Source: DASYQV01 sp036005125
GTDB taxonomy: Bacteria > Acidobacteriota > Vicinamibacteria > Vicinamibacterales > UBA2999
Assembly (NCBI GenBank): GCA_036005125.1
Contig: DASYQV010000273.1
Coordinates: 1-25,083 of the forward strand
Reading direction: 5' to 3'
DNA: 25,083 nt
How positions within the stretch are numbered: position 1 is the first letter of the stretch; every line of letters starts with the position of its first letter. Shown piece by piece: positions 24,101 through 25,083 of the stretch. Below the pieces are notes generated by a model. The model was not told where the DNA came from, made no database searches, and saw nothing but the letters and a program-made list of their open reading frames with translations. The translations under genes were made by a program, and so were the position numbers.

Positions 24101-24425
24101 AATAGCGGAGTGCATCCGCGCCAATCGTGTCGAACACGGCACGCGCGGCGACCGCCTCGGCCCCGAGCCACGTGCTCGGCGTCACGCCACGCTCGGCGAG
24201 CGCGACGATGGCGGTCCGCGCGGCGAGCTGCGTCAGCGTGAGGCGCTGGATTCCGAACGTGGCAGGCAAGGCGACTGAGACCTCGCGCGCGAGATCGTCG
24301 GCCGCTCCCCGCGACGCACCGACAATCAACACGCGCACGCCCGCCTGATGCGACGCGACGAAGCGGCGCGCCTCGGCCAGCCGCTCGGCAGCTGACGCGG
24401 AGACAAGCACGTTGAACGCCTGCAT
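21159..24425 (-). CDS. addB: AddB-type nuclease/inactivated helicase subunit
   Basis: The 1088-aa product has the AddB layout: a helicase-like N-terminal two-thirds and a C-terminal PD-(D/E)XK nuclease wrapped by an iron-sulfur motif. C796 (FAACPYQF) and C1053-x2-C1056-x5-C1062 (CSRCDFRLVC) are the expected [4Fe-4S] ligands. Nuclease residues are H830 (GSLVHEI), D946 (RGAVDLIEE) and D961/K963 (VTDHKTG). The N-terminus reads NVLVSASAAERLAEA where a Walker A would be, so ATP binding seems lost, and the subunit probably contributes nuclease activity and sequence recognition while AddA drives unwinding. Other helicase-fold blocks remain, for example GTPLQARGRSFRVVFVPGL. It is the first gene of the addB-addA pair. 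No strong ribosome binding site precedes the ATG. Confidence 0.88.
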   Translation of the reverse strand: MQAFNVLVSASAAERLAEARRFVASHQAGVRVLIVGASRGAADDLAREVSVALPATFGIQRLTLTQLAARTAIVALAERGVTPSTWLGAEAVAARAVFDTIGADALRYFAPVADRPGFPRALARTLQELRLAGVADSALARVPLAGGDLAVLLDRFDACFDAASSADRATLLRTAARLLRDRSEADAVLLLDVPFDHAAERELVEALLAGASSVLATVPAGDTSARDTFKQLGAAIAERDAAPGDDLGCLRRFLFTTAEAPERVLDGSLEFFSAPGEGRECVEIARRILKEARRGTRFDEMAILVRSPHSYFGLIEHALGRADVPAWFDRGTRRPHPAGRAFLALLACAGERLSASRFAEYLSLGQVPRISPGQSSADGQAWAASQDEVFGRSADVPEDELEQESRHADAEPFDADDPIGAGTLRAPWRWEKLLVEAAVIGRDATRWRRRLDGTAAELRLQIQESERDGTDAPRVQILGQTLDELQRLHDFALPIVEEMAAWPPQAPWGQWLDLLERIAPRVLRTPAYVLRVLADLRPMANVGPIDLDEVRRVLTERLLMLETEPPSRRFGRVLVGTPLQARGRSFRVVFVPGLAERLFPQKPREDPLLLDDRRRDLDRSLPLQHQRLAAERLLLQLAAGAATERLYVSYPRIELSESRARVPSFYALDVMRAATGRVPDHELLEERARIAGNATLAWPAPPRPEDAIDDQEHDLAVLRLLLDQEPGTVKGHAHYLLKLNDSLRRSVIDRWARGDRRWSPNDGLIRVTNSTRAALAAQRLDARSYSLSALQRFAACPYQFLLAAVYRLQPMERPESLQRLDPLTRGSLVHEIQATFFRALDRQGALPVTAATLDEARRRLDAVIDDVADRQHDELVPAVERVWADEIASIRRDLHAWLEIIAREGEEWQPKYFELAFGQVPGERDPHSVEQSVAIEGRYLLRGAVDLIEEHRQTKLLRVTDHKTGRKPERIDRVILGGGEVLQPVLYALAVERALGRPVRSGRLFYCTAAGSFHPHEIPLNDVTRQGGLEVLQVIDRAIELGFLAAAPSEEACSRCDFRLVCGPHVFRRVSRKPQDSLADLLALREKP

Positions 24426-24585
24426 GGTCAGGCGCTCTCGAGAACGAATGCGTGTCGTGAGGAACAGGTCTTGATGGCAGGAATCATGGCGCGCTCACTT
24501 TCCCGGTCGTCGTGCCGGGTCTCCGGTCCAGCAGCCCTTCGCTGCCGTGCGACGAGCTTACCATGCGAGCGACGAAGAAAGCAGC

Positions 24586-24635
24586 CACGAAGCTCTCGAA
24601 GTTTGGGCCACGAAGGACACGAAGTTCACGAAGGT
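24586..24635. repeat. 9-bp CACGAAGNN repeats
   Basis: Units CACGAAGCT (24586) and CTCGAAGTT (24595) are followed, after 5 bases, by CACGAAGGA (24609), CACGAAGTT (24618) and CACGAAGGT (24627). Similar CACGAAGGA-type runs are found between genes in many unrelated bacteria. No coding or binding function is evident. Confidence 0.65.
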
Positions 24636-24677
24636 TTTTGGCACACCAATCGGTGCAGGATATCGGGCGCTGGCGCG

Positions 24678-24683
24678 TATAAT
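24678..24683 (+). promoter_or_regulatory. Probable -10 element of the kinase gene
   Basis: An exact TATAAT lies 41 bases before the kinase ATG, a rare match in this GC-rich DNA. The expected -35 position (about 24654-24660, TGCAGGA) fits the consensus poorly, so strength or an activator requirement is unclear. Confidence 0.5.
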
Positions 24684-24724
24684 TCGCCTGGTTTCCCCGG
24701 CAGACGAAGGCAGGTTGGGAGTCG

Positions 24725-25083
24725 ATGCCGCTCACCCCGGGAACTCGACTGGGATCGTACGAAGTCGTTGCACTGCTGGGCGCGGGCGGCATGGGCGAGA
24801 AGGTCTACAAGGCATGCGACACCCGCCTCGATCGCACCGTCGCTATCAAGATCCTCCACGACACGCTCGCCGCCGATCCGCAGTTCCGTGAGCGCTTCGA
24901 CCGTGAAGCGCGCGCGATCTCCCATCTCGAGCACCCGCACATCTGCGCCTTGTACGACGTGGGCGAACACGACGGCACGTCGTTCCTGGTCATGCAATAC
25001 CTGGAAGGCGAGACGCTCGGTCATCGCCTCGAGAAAGGCGCGCTCGCGCTCCCCGACGCACTGACGATCGCCATTCAGATCTC
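24725..25083 (+). CDS. PknB-type Ser/Thr protein kinase, 5' part
   Basis: The frame runs open from ATG 24725 off the window end (119 complete codons). The product starts MPLTPGTRLGSYEVVALLGAG, the common start of acidobacterial Ser/Thr kinases. The ATP-anchoring Lys is K42 (TVAIKIL) and the helix C Glu is E61 (FDREARAISHL); LEHPHICALYDVGEHDGTSF and FLVMQYLEGETL complete the N-lobe and hinge. The glycine-rich loop reads GAGGMGEKVYKACD: between E25 and V27 there is one extra residue, K26, compared with the usual GxGxxGxV. GGGAG sits 3 bases before the ATG and GAAGGCAGG lies further upstream. The catalytic loop and any C-terminal sensor, TPR or WD40 part lie outside the window. Confidence 0.92.
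   Translation, partial: MPLTPGTRLGSYEVVALLGAGGMGEKVYKACDTRLDRTVAIKILHDTLAADPQFRERFDREARAISHLEHPHICALYDVGEHDGTSFLVMQYLEGETLGHRLEKGALALPDALTIAIQI

Larger units (their letters stand above)
24426..24724. other. Intergenic region between addB and the kinase gene
   Basis: No gene is seen. It contains short CACGAAG repeats (24586-24635) and a TATAAT upstream of the kinase gene. The addB promoter should also be here but was not identified. Confidence 0.5.

Noticed and set aside
22224..24278. 684-codon plus-strand frame opposite addB
   Set aside because: Arg/Glu-rich with no motif, whereas the minus strand encodes AddB with nuclease and iron-sulfur residues.

Overview
The window looks like a chromosomal segment of a high-GC soil or environmental bacterium, most likely an acidobacterium close to class Vicinamibacteria. 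This is inferred from the gene mix: a PknB-type kinase, secreted M28 and M23 peptidases, a cytochrome c/type II copper monooxygenase fusion, a MerA-like oxidoreductase and many intergenic palindromes. No rRNA or tRNA gene and no CRISPR array was seen.

Layout. 1-1990 is a decayed zone with no intact gene: an IS630-type transposase 3' remnant broken by a frameshift, and a patch of tandem repeats (43-bp and about 105-bp periods). 1992-2844 holds a short ribbon-helix-helix (antitoxin-like) ORF overlapping an ftsB/divIC-like gene, then a 49-aa bacterial metallothionein. 2945-7558 is a minus-strand block: membrane-anchored M23 peptidase, secreted Ig-like protein, cytochrome c/copper monooxygenase, and a Tat-exported HAD dehalogenase-like protein. 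7609-9839 is plus-strand: alkB, a small winged-helix-like protein, 7Fe ferredoxin fdxA and a small membrane protein. A CheY-like regulator lies on the minus strand at 9951-10328. 10416-12914 is plus-strand: a secreted M28 peptidase and two small proteins. A MerA-like flavoprotein (minus) and a MOSC protein (plus) diverge from about 14.38 kb. A hybrid sensor kinase (minus) and a zinc-ribbon protein (plus) follow. The right quarter is a two-gene addB-addA operon (minus, ATGA overlap), and the window ends inside a Ser/Thr kinase gene (plus).

Functional themes are DNA repair (AlkB, AddAB), extracytoplasmic redox and hydrolysis (copper monooxygenase, HAD, M23, M28), metal or thiol handling (metallothionein, MerA-like, MOSC) and signalling (hybrid kinase, CheY-like regulator, Ser/Thr kinase). 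They form several small units, not one visible pathway. The most distinctive features are: two families of small repeats, one providing the stop codons of two convergent genes and one making paired hairpins, including an apparent in-frame copy inside the M28 gene; a metallothionein and an RHH ORF too short for routine gene calling; and a kinase whose glycine-rich loop carries one extra residue.
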